In this document: one piece after another, positions 35,636 through 44,980 of the stretch | Layout: every line of letters starts with the position of its first letter | Numbering within the stretch: the stretch's first letter is position 1 | NCBI GenBank assembly: GCA_041394945.1 | Contig: JAWKHH010000001.1 | Location: 620,001-684,000 of the forward strand | Reading direction: 5' to 3' | Length of the DNA: 64,000 bases | Origin: Bryobacteraceae bacterium | GTDB taxonomy: Bacteria; Acidobacteriota; Terriglobia; Bryobacterales; Bryobacteraceae | The notes under the pieces: generated by a model | Told to the model about the DNA's origin: nothing | The model's input: only the letters and a program-made list of their open reading frames with translations | Database searches by the model: none | Position numbers and translations under genes: made by a program

Positions 35636-36805
35636 CTACTTTTCGGTAAGGGCGGCGACGCCCGGCAATTCGAGTCCGGAGAGGAACTCGAGAGAAGCGC
35701 CGCCGCCGGTGGAGATGTGGGACATCTTGTCGGCGACGCCGGCAACTTTGACCGCCTTCTCGGAGTCCCCGCCACCGACAACGGAGGTGGCGCCGGACGC
35801 CGCGATCGCCTTGCCCAGAGCGACCGTGCCCTTATCGAACGGCGGCTTTTCGAAGACGCCCATCGGCCCGTTCCAGATGACGGTCTTGGCGGCGGCGACC
35901 TCGGCCGCGTAGCGGGCGACCGTATCCGGACCGATGTCGAGACCCATCATGCCGTCGGGGATGGTCTCGACCGTCTGGCTATCCGCGCCCTCCTTGAGTT
36001 CGGCCGCCACCACATGATCGGTGGGCAGAAGGAGCTTCCCGCCGGCTTCGGCGAGAAGGCGCGCCGCGAGTTCGATCTTGTCCTCCTCAACGAGGGACTT
36101 GCCGGTGGGCTCGTTCTTCGCGCGCAGGAACGTATAGGCCATCGCGCCGCCGATCACGATCCGGTCGGCAAATTTCATGAGGTTCTCGATGACCTCGATC
36201 TTGTCGGAAACCTTGGCTCCCCCGAGGATGGCGACACAGGGGCGGGGCGGGTTCTTGGTGGCGAGGGTGAGGTACTCGAGTTCCTTATCCATGAGCAGGC
36301 CGGCGGCGGCTTGCGGGACGTGCTTGGTGATGCCTTCGGTGGAGGCGTGGGCACGGTGGGCGGAGCCGAAGGCGTCGTTGACGTAGAGGTCGCAGAGGCT
36401 GGCGAGTTCCTTGGAAAAGGCGTCGTCGTTGGCTTCCTCTTCCTTGTGGAAGCGGAGATTCTCGAGGAGGAGGACTTCGCCGGGCTTGGGGAGCATCGCT
36501 TTCACTTCGGCGCCAATGCAATCCGGAGCCATGGCGACCGGACGTTTGAGGAGTTCAGCGAGGCGGACGGCGGCGGGCTTGAGCGACATGGTGGGGTTTG
36601 GCTTGCCCTTGGGACGGCCGAGGTGGCTGGCGAGGACGAGGGCGGCGCCTTGGTTGAGGGCGTATTCGATCGATGGCAACGAGGCCCGGATGCGCTTGTC
36701 GGAAGTGATGGTTTGGCCGTCTTCGGTGAGCGGGACGTTGAAGTCGACGCGCATGAAGACGCGCTTTCCGGCGAGGTCGAGGTCTTTGATCGAGAGTTTG
36801 GGCAT
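35636..36805 (-). CDS. pgk: Phosphoglycerate kinase
   Basis: A 389-residue glycolytic enzyme transferring phosphate from 1,3-bisphosphoglycerate to ADP. Signatures are KRVFMRVDFNVP near the N-terminus, ASHLGRPKG, the LLENLRFHKEEE segment and GGGDSEKAV near the C-terminus. Length is typical. The ATG at 36805 has no Shine-Dalgarno but an AATAAT hexamer 5 bases upstream, so it may be leaderless. It heads an unusual operon with the dehydratase and RraA-like genes; no gapdh or tpi is adjacent in this window. Confidence 0.97.
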   Translation of the reverse strand: MPKLSIKDLDLAGKRVFMRVDFNVPLTEDGQTITSDKRIRASLPSIEYALNQGAALVLASHLGRPKGKPNPTMSLKPAAVRLAELLKRPVAMAPDCIGAEVKAMLPKPGEVLLLENLRFHKEEEANDDAFSKELASLCDLYVNDAFGSAHRAHASTEGITKHVPQAAAGLLMDKELEYLTLATKNPPRPCVAILGGAKVSDKIEVIENLMKFADRIVIGGAMAYTFLRAKNEPTGKSLVEEDKIELAARLLAEAGGKLLLPTDHVVAAELKEGADSQTVETIPDGMMGLDIGPDTVARYAAEVAAAKTVIWNGPMGVFEKPPFDKGTVALGKAIAASGATSVVGGGDSEKAVKVAGVADKMSHISTGGGASLEFLSGLELPGVAALTEK

Positions 36806-36934
36806 AAACGATTATTGTCGCCTATGCGGGGGAAAAACGCGGCTCCCCGGCGGGGGCGCCCCCGTGGCGTGGTATCGGCCGTTCCTATTCACGCCGGCGC
36901 GCAACGGCGAGAAACAAGGAGTAACGGATAGCTT

Positions 36935-39900
36935 ATGATTGGAGTTATCTTGCCCCGAACGAGCATCGCCTTGGCCGCATTCTTGCTGGTTGGTGATACT
37001 CTTCTGGCCCGTCACACCGATGACCTAGCGCCGCACGGGCTCACGGTTCGCGACTGGGCCGAGATCAAAGCGCTCTACGAAAAGCATCGTCACTCCGCGG
37101 TTCATGTCGACGGTGAGTATCGCGCCCGTAACCCACGCCAGCGGTGGCTCACTCACTTCGATGGCCGGGGCTTTACGGTGAAGCCCGACGCCGGCGAGTG
37201 GGTCTGGGGGCTGGAGCTACTGGGCCACGGCGACCGCGCCAAGGTGCGGGTGGACGGGGACCGCGTATCATATCGATGGAGCGATGCGGTGGAGGAGTGG
37301 TTCGCCAACGATCTACGGGGTCTGGAGCACGGGTTCACGATTCGTTCGCGGCCGGATAACCAGGCCGGAGGAATGCTGCTGCGGTTCTCCGTTCGTGGCG
37401 GGCTGCGGCCGTTGGTCAACGCCGACGCACGCGATGTGGAGTTTGGCGGTGTCTTGCAGTACTCAGGGTTGGCGGCCTGGGACGCGGATGGCCAGCGGCT
37501 GCCCGCGCGCCTCTCCTGGGACCAGGAGGAACTGCGGATAGAGGTCGCCGATGCCGGGGCGCGGTATCCCGTCACTGTGGACCCCATCGTTCAGCAGGCG
37601 CGCCTCGAACCTGCGAATCCCGCCCGCTTTGGCACTGCCGTGGCGGCGTCCGGCGATGCGGTCGTCATCGGGGACCCGCGGGAGTCCAGCGCGGCGACCG
37701 GCATCAATGGGAATCAGACCGACAACAGTCAGCTTGCGAGCGGGGCAGCCTATGTATTCGTGCGGACCAATGCCGGGTGGGTTCAGCAGGCGTATCTGAA
37801 AGCGTCCAACAGCGGCGAACTCGACCATTTCGGGTCTTCCGTCGGAATCGATGGCGACACAGTTGTCGTAGGAGCTTACCTGGAGGCCAGCAGTGCGAGA
37901 AGCATTGACGGCAACGCCGCCGACGATAGCGCTCCGGGAAGCGGTGCGGCTTACGTCTTCACGCGTGCAAACGGCGTTTGGAGTCAGCAGGCGTACCTGA
38001 AAGCATCGAACGCCAGCGCGGGTGACAACTTCGGCTTGTCTGTCGCGGTGGCCGGAAATACGATTGTCGCGGGAGCGCCCAACTCCGCGCTCTCGGCCGG
38101 GGCAGCCTATGTGTTCGAACGGGCGGGTGGCGTTTGGAGTCAGCAGGCTCACTGGAAGGCCTCCAACGCTGAGAGTCAGGACTCTTTTGGCCGGGCTGTC
38201 GCGATCACCGGCGGGACGATTACCGTGGGCGCGCCCGGCGAAGACAGTAGTGCCACCGGTTTGAACGGCAACCAAGCCGACAACAGCTCGATTGACAGCG
38301 GCGCGGTCTACGTATTCGGACGTTCGAACGGCTCGTGGGCTCAGCAGGCGTATCTGAAGGCGTCCAATACGGATTCCGAGGATTTCTTCGGTTCCTCGGT
38401 AGCGGTTGACGGTGACACCATCGTGGTGGGCGCACCAGGCGAAGACGGCGGCGCCACCGGCGTGAACGGCAATCAGGAAGGCAGAGGTGCTCCCAATAGC
38501 GGGGCGGGATATGTCTTCGTTCGCTCCGCGGGCACATGGAGTCAGCAGGCCTACCTCAAAGCGTCGAACACCGGAATCGGTGACGAGTTCGGGACGTCGG
38601 TCACAATATCTGGAGACATCGTTGTTGTCGGCGCAATCCGAGAAGCCAGCAACGCATCAGGAATAGGCGGGGACCAAACGGACGATACAGCACCAATGCA
38701 GAGCGGAGCTGCTTATGTCTATCGGCGCTCGAATGGAAGCTGGACGGATCCGAGTTATCTAAAGTCCCCCAACGCGAAAGAAGTGGCATTTGGATTCATT
38801 GAGGCATTTGGAGTGGTAGCGGCGGCTGGCGACACCATTGCGGTAGGCGCTTGGGGCGAGGGGTCGGCATACGTCTTCGAGTCCGTCCCCTTCCAGAATC
38901 CGCCCGGGTGTACTTTTTTCCTTGGATCCTCGTCCGCGAACGTTCCCGCGGCAGGGGGCGACGGGAACGTTCGTGTGATTGCCTCGCCCGACTGTGCCCG
39001 GTCGGTAAGTTCGAATGCGGATTGGCTCACCGTCATGGGGAATGGAACGGACTCTCTTGGCACGTCACTGTTGGTCTATCGAGTGGCCCGAAACCAGGGC
39101 GGGCCCAGGTGGGCCTTGCTCAACATCAGCGGCCAGGTCTTCGTGATCTATCAAGCGGGCGCCGTTCCCGGTGCGGCTCCGTTTGCCGGTGAGGCGCCGC
39201 GTGGGCCATATAGCATGAGCCCATCGGTTTTCCAATTCGAAGACCCGCAGGGCGCCGACAACCTGAGCGTAGTCAATATACTGATTAGCAGTGCGCTTGA
39301 CGGGAGGAATGCCTGCTATCTCGCTTACACCGTGGCGACGGCGACCCTGGTTCTGGTGAACAACGCCGGGGAGGCGGGAGGGCCTTTTGCGGGTTTCGAT
39401 ACGATTCCCGGGAGCAGGACGCTCTCCAACAGTCAATGCGCCGTCTATGCTGGCCGCTCGGAGGTCTCGATGGCTGGCAATCTGCTAACCCTGCGCTTGG
39501 CCCTCCAGTTCTACGGTGGTCCGGAGAGGGTGATATACACCGCGGCCCGCGACATCGACGGAAACAACTCCGGCTGGCGAGTGAAGGGCGTAGTGGACCG
39601 GACATTGAATATCGAACCGCCCCAGCACGAGACGAGGGTCAGATTCCCAAGCCCGCTACGCTCGGCCGCGAGCAACGTCACCCTTGCCACCACCTTCTCC
39701 GCCCGCAACGGGTTCGCCGATCTCTCCGTGCTCAACCTGCTCATCAACAGCGCGCTCGACGGCCGCAGTGCGTGCTACATGGCGTTCGTGGTTTCGAGCA
39801 ACAACCTGCTGCTCGTCAATGACGCGGGGACGGCGGGAGGTCCGTTCGTGGACTCGCTCGCGATCCCTGGCAGCGGCACGATCGGAAACAGCCAATGCAG

Positions 39901-40072
39901 CATTGACGCGGCGGGTTCGTCGGTTGTCGCCGGCGGCGACAACCTCACGCTCTCGTTGCACCTGTCCTTCAGCGAGTCGTTCGGCGGCGACCGCATCATC
40001 TACGCCGCCGCGCGCGATGACTCCGGCAACAATTCCGGCTGGCAACCAGTGGGCACGATGGCCCTGCCGTAG
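36935..40072 (+). CDS. Secreted seven-bladed FG-GAP propeller protein with BACON-like and duplicated C-terminal domains
   Basis: A 1045-residue exported protein (signal about 1-26). Residues about 225-645 hold seven FG-GAP-like units; six carry the recurring motif W(S/V/A)QQAYLKASN or a variant, and each has an FGSSVA(V/I)-GDTIVVGAP-like strand set, giving an integrin-alpha-type propeller. A BACON-like domain (about 655-740) follows, then two homologous C-terminal domains (about 759-888 and 904-1045), both with LSV(V/L)N(I/L)LI(S/N)SALDGR, AGGPF and AARD-(I/D)-(D/S)-GNNSGW. Large secreted, repeat-built and probably adhesive or surface-exposed. Exact function unknown. Confidence 0.8.
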   Translation: MIGVILPRTSIALAAFLLVGDTLLARHTDDLAPHGLTVRDWAEIKALYEKHRHSAVHVDGEYRARNPRQRWLTHFDGRGFTVKPDAGEWVWGLELLGHGDRAKVRVDGDRVSYRWSDAVEEWFANDLRGLEHGFTIRSRPDNQAGGMLLRFSVRGGLRPLVNADARDVEFGGVLQYSGLAAWDADGQRLPARLSWDQEELRIEVADAGARYPVTVDPIVQQARLEPANPARFGTAVAASGDAVVIGDPRESSAATGINGNQTDNSQLASGAAYVFVRTNAGWVQQAYLKASNSGELDHFGSSVGIDGDTVVVGAYLEASSARSIDGNAADDSAPGSGAAYVFTRANGVWSQQAYLKASNASAGDNFGLSVAVAGNTIVAGAPNSALSAGAAYVFERAGGVWSQQAHWKASNAESQDSFGRAVAITGGTITVGAPGEDSSATGLNGNQADNSSIDSGAVYVFGRSNGSWAQQAYLKASNTDSEDFFGSSVAVDGDTIVVGAPGEDGGATGVNGNQEGRGAPNSGAGYVFVRSAGTWSQQAYLKASNTGIGDEFGTSVTISGDIVVVGAIREASNASGIGGDQTDDTAPMQSGAAYVYRRSNGSWTDPSYLKSPNAKEVAFGFIEAFGVVAAAGDTIAVGAWGEGSAYVFESVPFQNPPGCTFFLGSSSANVPAAGGDGNVRVIASPDCARSVSSNADWLTVMGNGTDSLGTSLLVYRVARNQGGPRWALLNISGQVFVIYQAGAVPGAAPFAGEAPRGPYSMSPSVFQFEDPQGADNLSVVNILISSALDGRNACYLAYTVATATLVLVNNAGEAGGPFAGFDTIPGSRTLSNSQCAVYAGRSEVSMAGNLLTLRLALQFYGGPERVIYTAARDIDGNNSGWRVKGVVDRTLNIEPPQHETRVRFPSPLRSAASNVTLATTFSARNGFADLSVLNLLINSALDGRSACYMAFVVSSNNLLLVNDAGTAGGPFVDSLAIPGSGTIGNSQCSIDAAGSSVVAGGDNLTLSLHLSFSESFGGDRIIYAAARDDSGNNSGWQPVGTMALP

Positions 40073-40085
40073 GTCTCCGAGCGCC

Positions 40086-42557
40086 TTACGCAGTGGCGTC
40101 GACAGTCTCTTCGCCGCCCTCGTGCTTGACGCGATAGCGGCCGGGACGCCACACGGGGAGGCGATCCATGGGCGCCGGGACGCGCCAGGTCCAGACGTGG
40201 GCGCCGCTGGCGGCTTCGGTGACTTCCACCACGCCGCGAGCCTTCTTCTTCAGGCGGAGCGCGTGTTTGGCTCCGGTGAGTCCGTTGTCAGCCTGTTCGA
40301 TGGTGACGGGCCAGCCGGGATACGCCTTTGCGCCGGGCTTGGAGACATCTTCCCAACGCGGCCAGTTGACCATGGCGATGCGGCGAGTGGCGCGATCGAG
40401 TTCGACGACGCTGAAGCCGCAAGCGCGTTCGTGCAGCGCGGCTGGCTTGATGCCGAACTGGTGCGGGTTGGCGACGGCGTGGACGGTAACTTTGTTTCCG
40501 AAGCCATCGAGGTGCTCGCCGGTGTAGCGGGGGGAGCCGGGCTTGCGGTTCGCGCCTTCCTCGACCGGGAACCAGCGGCGGGGCCAGAGGTTGGAGATGG
40601 CGGGCGCGCAGAGGGCCCAGGAACCATCGTTGAACTCGTCGGCGCCGTACTGGATGAGGCTGCCGAGGTGCTGATCCCCGGCGAGGTGGACGGCGAGGCA
40701 GCTTCGCAGGAGCCGCACGGCGCGATTGCGGGGGGTTTGCGGCCAGCCGTTCGAATCGTGATCCTGCACCTTCTTTTCGTCCTTGGCGTAGCCGCCCATG
40801 GGTTCGACGGGGAGTTTGGGCGTCGGCGAATCGTCGGTCGTCCAGTTGGGCATGGTGGCGAGGTTGGCGAGAATGGTCTGCGAGACGGCCACCTTCATCC
40901 AGACGCCGTTCGACCAATCGCGCGCCCAGTTGGCGAGGAACCTTTCCTGGCGATCTCCGAGCAACTGCGCGCCAGCGACGTCGCCCTGTTTCGCGGAATC
41001 GAACGCGGGGTTCTGGATCCAGCCGTTGCGGATCTTCGCTTCGGGCATGAGGACCTTGGGCGCGGACTTGAACTTACGGTCTTCGATGACAGCGAAGCTG
41101 ACGCCGCCCCATCGGAGTTCGCAGAAGTAGACGGAGATGCCCTGGTCGACGGGGGCGGGATCGTTGGGATCGGGGAGATGGCTCGATTGGGTGCGCTGAA
41201 CCATGTTGACCCAGCGGGCGTCCATCGAATAGCCGCCGGAATCCTGGGCGCTTTGCTGATCCTTGTGTTCGGCGTCGGCGTATTCGGCTTTGCGGCCGGA
41301 GGCGCCCCAGATGTTGCCGTGATAGACATCGTGATCGTCGGCGAGGCAGACGCAGGGGATATCGCGTGTGAAGTGACCCCAGGCCCAGCCGAACAGGTAC
41401 CACTTGCGGAGATAGTCGAGGCGGGCCGTGTCGACAGGCGATCGTTGGATACCGTATTCGCCGTTGCGTTCGTAGACCTGATCGCCGGTGAAGAAGAGGA
41501 TGTCGGGCTTGGAGGCTTCCAGGCTCCGTGCGACCTCGGCGTGCGGGAAGCCGAAGTCGTTCTGGCAGGTGAGTGAGCCGACGACGAGCTTCGCCTTGTT
41601 GACCGGATCGCGGCGGATTGTTCCGGTGAGGCGGTGGGTGCCCATGCGGACCTCATAGGGCGTGTCGGCTTTGTCGTTCCAGCTGGGGACGCGGAAGGTG
41701 GCGGTGGCGGCGAAGCGGTCGACGTCGGCGGTGGCGATGGTCTTGCCGCGGACCACGAGTTCGACGGGCGCCCACTCGTTGTCGGCAATCGGTGCGAGCT
41801 GGACGGTCATCTTCATGACACCGCGGCTGAGCGTGTACTGGTTGAAGAGGACGGGTCCCCAGGAGCGTTCGGGATGGTTGACGACGCGAGCGCCTGCTAT
41901 TTTCCAATCGCGAAACCAGAAGCGGAGATTGCCGCCGCGATTGGTGCCGGGCTTGGGGGCGGTGGCGAACTCGGGTTCGGTGAGCGGCTGTGGCGTTTCC
42001 GGAATCGCTCCGGAGCTACAGACGAGGGCGAGGCCGCCTTGCAACCAGGAGCGCTCCGCTGGTGGAAGGTCGCGTTCGACGCTTTGGCCGGCCGCGGTGA
42101 GGGTGAGCCGGTTTCCAGTGAGGCGGAGTTCAAGGTTGGCATCCGAGGCGTCGATCTTCGGGCCGTTGGCGGGCTTGCCGATGAAGAGCTCGCCATCGGC
42201 GGTGAGGCCGGCGTTGAGACCGAAGCCACGGACGGCAGCGTCTTTCCATTCGCCGAACCAGGTTTTGACGCCCATGCGGAAGCCGGCCCAACCTTGGGCG
42301 CGGGCGGAATCGAGGCGGCCGAGGCGGACGGACATGGTGAAGTCCCCGGATGGGCCGAGTTCGCGGGTGAGCCAGAACACGTTGCGGTCACCACCGGAGA
42401 CGAAGCATTCGAAGCGGCCATCGCGGAGACGCCAGTCCTGAAGGGGGTTTGCCCAGTATTCGGGACCGAGCCAAGGGCGGTCCGGGGAGGCCGCAGCGGC
42501 GACGGCGGGTAGAACAGGAACGCTTGCGATTGTTTTGATCAGATTCCGGCGCTTCAT
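40086..42557 (-). CDS. Exported PhoD-like metallophosphatase
   Basis: An 823-residue protein with an N-terminal export signal (MKRRNLIKTIASVPVLP, Tat-like). The first about 300 residues are beta-rich and not recognised; the PhoD-like domain starts near 320 with VVGSLTCQNDFG and has the metal-binding motifs ILFFTGDQVYE, LADDHDVYHGN and LAGDQHLGS. This fits a periplasmic phosphodiesterase or alkaline phosphatase of the PhoD/metallophosphatase family. It is divergent from the VWA/PEP-CTERM genes. Substrate unknown; the family also contains enzymes acting on teichoic-acid-like polymers. Confidence 0.82.
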   Translation of the reverse strand: MKRRNLIKTIASVPVLPAVAAAASPDRPWLGPEYWANPLQDWRLRDGRFECFVSGGDRNVFWLTRELGPSGDFTMSVRLGRLDSARAQGWAGFRMGVKTWFGEWKDAAVRGFGLNAGLTADGELFIGKPANGPKIDASDANLELRLTGNRLTLTAAGQSVERDLPPAERSWLQGGLALVCSSGAIPETPQPLTEPEFATAPKPGTNRGGNLRFWFRDWKIAGARVVNHPERSWGPVLFNQYTLSRGVMKMTVQLAPIADNEWAPVELVVRGKTIATADVDRFAATATFRVPSWNDKADTPYEVRMGTHRLTGTIRRDPVNKAKLVVGSLTCQNDFGFPHAEVARSLEASKPDILFFTGDQVYERNGEYGIQRSPVDTARLDYLRKWYLFGWAWGHFTRDIPCVCLADDHDVYHGNIWGASGRKAEYADAEHKDQQSAQDSGGYSMDARWVNMVQRTQSSHLPDPNDPAPVDQGISVYFCELRWGGVSFAVIEDRKFKSAPKVLMPEAKIRNGWIQNPAFDSAKQGDVAGAQLLGDRQERFLANWARDWSNGVWMKVAVSQTILANLATMPNWTTDDSPTPKLPVEPMGGYAKDEKKVQDHDSNGWPQTPRNRAVRLLRSCLAVHLAGDQHLGSLIQYGADEFNDGSWALCAPAISNLWPRRWFPVEEGANRKPGSPRYTGEHLDGFGNKVTVHAVANPHQFGIKPAALHERACGFSVVELDRATRRIAMVNWPRWEDVSKPGAKAYPGWPVTIEQADNGLTGAKHALRLKKKARGVVEVTEAASGAHVWTWRVPAPMDRLPVWRPGRYRVKHEGGEETVDATA

Positions 42558-42706
42558 CGTGATTTCAGCTTATCGCGGATAGTCATGAAACGGCCGCCGT
42601 ACCAGCATCACAATCCCTACGTAAGGGACATCACACAGCCGGCCCGAGGAAAGCCGAGTTGTGCGATGAAGACAAGAAAAAGCACTTCACTCGGAGGTAC
42701 GAGACT

Positions 42707-43564
42707 ATGAAACACGCACTCGTTGTGTGTCTACTTTCCGCCGCATGGATGGCGGCGCCGATCCGGCTCCAGGCCGGGCCGGTCAACGTGGTTGTTGTGG
42801 TGGACGAATCGGGATCAATGGCGGGCGAGCACGCCTGGCTGCCTGGCATGATCAGCTCGCTTTCCACGGAACTTACTAACCTGGGCCATACACCGACGTT
42901 CGGGCTCTACGGGTTCGGCAGCAGCGGGGCGATGCTTGGGAGGGAACTGCTGGACAACGGGACGGCAGCGCAGTTCGCGACGGCGGCGACGAGCCTTGTA
43001 ACGAGCGGCGGGACGGAAGACGGCTACGCGGGGATCGACTTCGCGTTCAACAACTTTTCGTTCACTCCGGGCGCGGCGGTGAACTATATCCTCGTTACCG
43101 ATGAGGATCGCGATAATGCCGACCCGACGCTCAACTACGCGTCCACGCTGACGCTGCTGAAGGGACAAGCCGCGTTGCTGAACGCGGTAGTGAATAATGC
43201 GTTCTCGTGCAATCCCGGCGCTGCACTGGGTGTGGACTGGGCCGGGAACGGCTACAACGCGGACGGCACGGGCGGATTTTCGACATGTCCGAACGGGACG
43301 GCGGGCTCGGGGTCCGGAACGACGACGGCGGACTACGTGGATCTGGCGTTCGCATCGACCGGCGCTGCATGGGACCTGAATCAGTTGCGAGCCGGGGGCC
43401 TGACAGCGGATTCTTTCACGGAGGCGTTCATCGATATCAAGGTCCAGGAGATCGGGCGGCAGATCACGGGGCAGACTCCGGAGCCGGGTTCGATGATAAT
43501 GGCGGGGATGGGTCTGCTGGCGGTGGGTATCGCACGGCGGCGCCGGCCCACGAATGGCCGGTAG
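42707..43564 (+). CDS. PEP-CTERM-sorted VWA-like protein (copy 1)
   Basis: A 285-residue exported protein. Signal peptide 1-22, then VNVVVVVDESGSM with a MIDAS motif (DxSxS) and further VWA-like strands (FGLYGFG, YILVTDEDRDNAD). The C-terminus is a PEP-CTERM tag: TPEPGSMIMAGMGLLAVG followed by RRRR, which exosortase would process. ATG 42707 is preceded by GGAGG with about 8-base spacing; an upstream in-frame ATG was rejected. A paralogue follows 85 bases downstream. The exosortase is not in this window. Confidence 0.88.
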   Translation: MKHALVVCLLSAAWMAAPIRLQAGPVNVVVVVDESGSMAGEHAWLPGMISSLSTELTNLGHTPTFGLYGFGSSGAMLGRELLDNGTAAQFATAATSLVTSGGTEDGYAGIDFAFNNFSFTPGAAVNYILVTDEDRDNADPTLNYASTLTLLKGQAALLNAVVNNAFSCNPGAALGVDWAGNGYNADGTGGFSTCPNGTAGSGSGTTTADYVDLAFASTGAAWDLNQLRAGGLTADSFTEAFIDIKVQEIGRQITGQTPEPGSMIMAGMGLLAVGIARRRRPTNGR

Positions 43565-43649
43565 AAGTCAGGCGTGTAATAGAAGTTCCAGTACTTATAT
43601 AACTGCAAGATCAGTTGCGGAGGCGGAGTAGGTATGTTCCACTTAGGGG

Positions 43650-44600
43650 ATGTCAACCTCCGGCGAATCCGGGGTAGAAGTGTCTCATCTGGACCAGCAT
43701 GCCGCAGCCGCCTTCGGCGCCGGTTCCGAGACGCGACAGCTTCGAATCCACCGCGCGGCAGCGATTGTGATGCTGGCGGCCGCATGGATGGGCTTGCCGT
43801 CGCGACTCGAGGCCGGCGCGGTCAACGTGGTGGTGGTGGTGGACGAGTCGCGATCGATGGTGGACGAGCACGCGTGGCTGCCCGGCATGATGCATACGCT
43901 TTCGATGGAGTTGATCAATCTGGGCTATGCGCCGACATTCGGGCTGTATGGATTTGGCTACGGCGGGGCGGTGCTTGGGCGCGAGTTGCTGGACAATGGC
44001 ACGGCGGAAGAGTTCGCCACAGCGTCGGCGGGCCTGGTGGCGAGCGGCGGCGCCGAGGATGGTTACGCGGGAATCGATTTCGCATTCCGTAACTTTTCGT
44101 TCACGCCGGGGGCGGCGGTTAACGTGATTCTCGTGACCGACGAGGATCGGGACACCGCCGATGCCTCCCTCACCTTTGCCTCCACGCTTGCGCTGCTTCA
44201 GGGACGCGGGGCTCTCTTGAATGCGGTGGTGAACAATGTCTTTACCTGCGATGCCGGGGCGGCATTGGGCATCGATTCCTTCGGCAACGGGTACAATGCC
44301 AACGGGGCGGGTGGATATTCAACCTGTTCGAACGGGGCCGCGGGCGAGGGGTTCGGGAGAACGACGCGGGCGTATGTGAAACTCGCGCTGGAGACTACTG
44401 GCGCCAGCTGGGACCTGAATCAACTGCGGGCCGGTGGGCCGGCGGCGGATTCGTTCACGGAAGCGTTCATCGACATTAAGGTGCGGGAAATCGGGCGGCA
44501 GGTGACGGCGCAGACTCCAGAGCCCGGGTCAATCACGCTGGTGGCGCTGGGGCTAGCCGCGGTTTGCCTTGCACGGAAGCGGCGTCAGCCGGCCAAGTGA
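43650..44600 (+). CDS. PEP-CTERM-sorted VWA-like protein (copy 2, tandem paralogue)
   Basis: Up to 316 residues; from VNVVVVVDES onward it matches the preceding gene at roughly seven in ten residues by eye, with the same order of motifs (DESRS in the MIDAS position, GLYGFGYGG, ILVTDEDRDTAD, CDAGAALGID, TPEPGSITLVALGLAAV). The start is unclear: the copy 1 signal peptide begins with Met-Lys-His, but the corresponding place here has no ATG, so a long N-terminus from ATG 43650 or a GTG at 43680 must be used. Possibly a weakened or altered start after duplication. Sorting tag is intact. Confidence 0.8.
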   Translation: MSTSGESGVEVSHLDQHAAAAFGAGSETRQLRIHRAAAIVMLAAAWMGLPSRLEAGAVNVVVVVDESRSMVDEHAWLPGMMHTLSMELINLGYAPTFGLYGFGYGGAVLGRELLDNGTAEEFATASAGLVASGGAEDGYAGIDFAFRNFSFTPGAAVNVILVTDEDRDTADASLTFASTLALLQGRGALLNAVVNNVFTCDAGAALGIDSFGNGYNANGAGGYSTCSNGAAGEGFGRTTRAYVKLALETTGASWDLNQLRAGGPAADSFTEAFIDIKVREIGRQVTAQTPEPGSITLVALGLAAVCLARKRRQPAK

Positions 44601-44980
44601 CTGGCGAGTTCGAGGAGGCGATCCACTTCGGCAGCGGTGAAGGTTCGTTCGCGATGGTTGGCCACGCCGAGGACGCCCGCCACGCGGCCGTCGCGGAGCA
44701 TGGGAAGGGCGATGGCGCCTTCGAGTCCGGTGGCGCGGGCGCCTGGACGTACGTCGCCGGTGTTATCGGTTTGGATGTTGCAGGCGGTGACCGGCGCACG
44801 GCGTTCGGCGGCGAGGCCGGCCATTCCTTTTCCGATGGGGATGACTTGGACGATGCGGAGGACAGGATCGGGAATGCCGATGGCCGCGGCAAGGTGGAGC
44901 TGACCATCGCCTTCCATGAGGTGGACCGTACCCGAGTCGGCCTTGAACTCGGTGAGGATGGCTTGTAACTTCGCGGTCAC
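44585..44980 (-). CDS. Small GAF-domain protein coupled to a DUF1501 gene
   Basis: A 131-residue single GAF domain: VTAKLQAILTEFKADSGTVHLMEGDG begins it, and IPIGKGMAGLAAERRAPV with GALALPMLRDGRVAGVLGV-like strands completes it. GAF domains bind small molecules or sense redox state, but no residues here identify a ligand. It starts with GTG overlapping the DUF1501 stop as GTGA, so it is co-translated with the DUF1501/PSD1 pair. Its end overlaps the convergent PEP-CTERM gene by 16 bases. The segment DNTGDVRPGARATGLEGAIALPM resembles fRMsr-like GAF proteins, but their catalytic Cys pattern is not convincing. Confidence 0.78.
   Translation of the reverse strand: MTAKLQAILTEFKADSGTVHLMEGDGQLHLAAAIGIPDPVLRIVQVIPIGKGMAGLAAERRAPVTACNIQTDNTGDVRPGARATGLEGAIALPMLRDGRVAGVLGVANHRERTFTAAEVDRLLELASHLAG

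Noticed and set aside
37600..38780. Repetitive DNA in the FG-GAP gene as a CRISPR-like or satellite array
   Set aside because: Repeats are in frame, diverged and protein-coding; they represent propeller blades.
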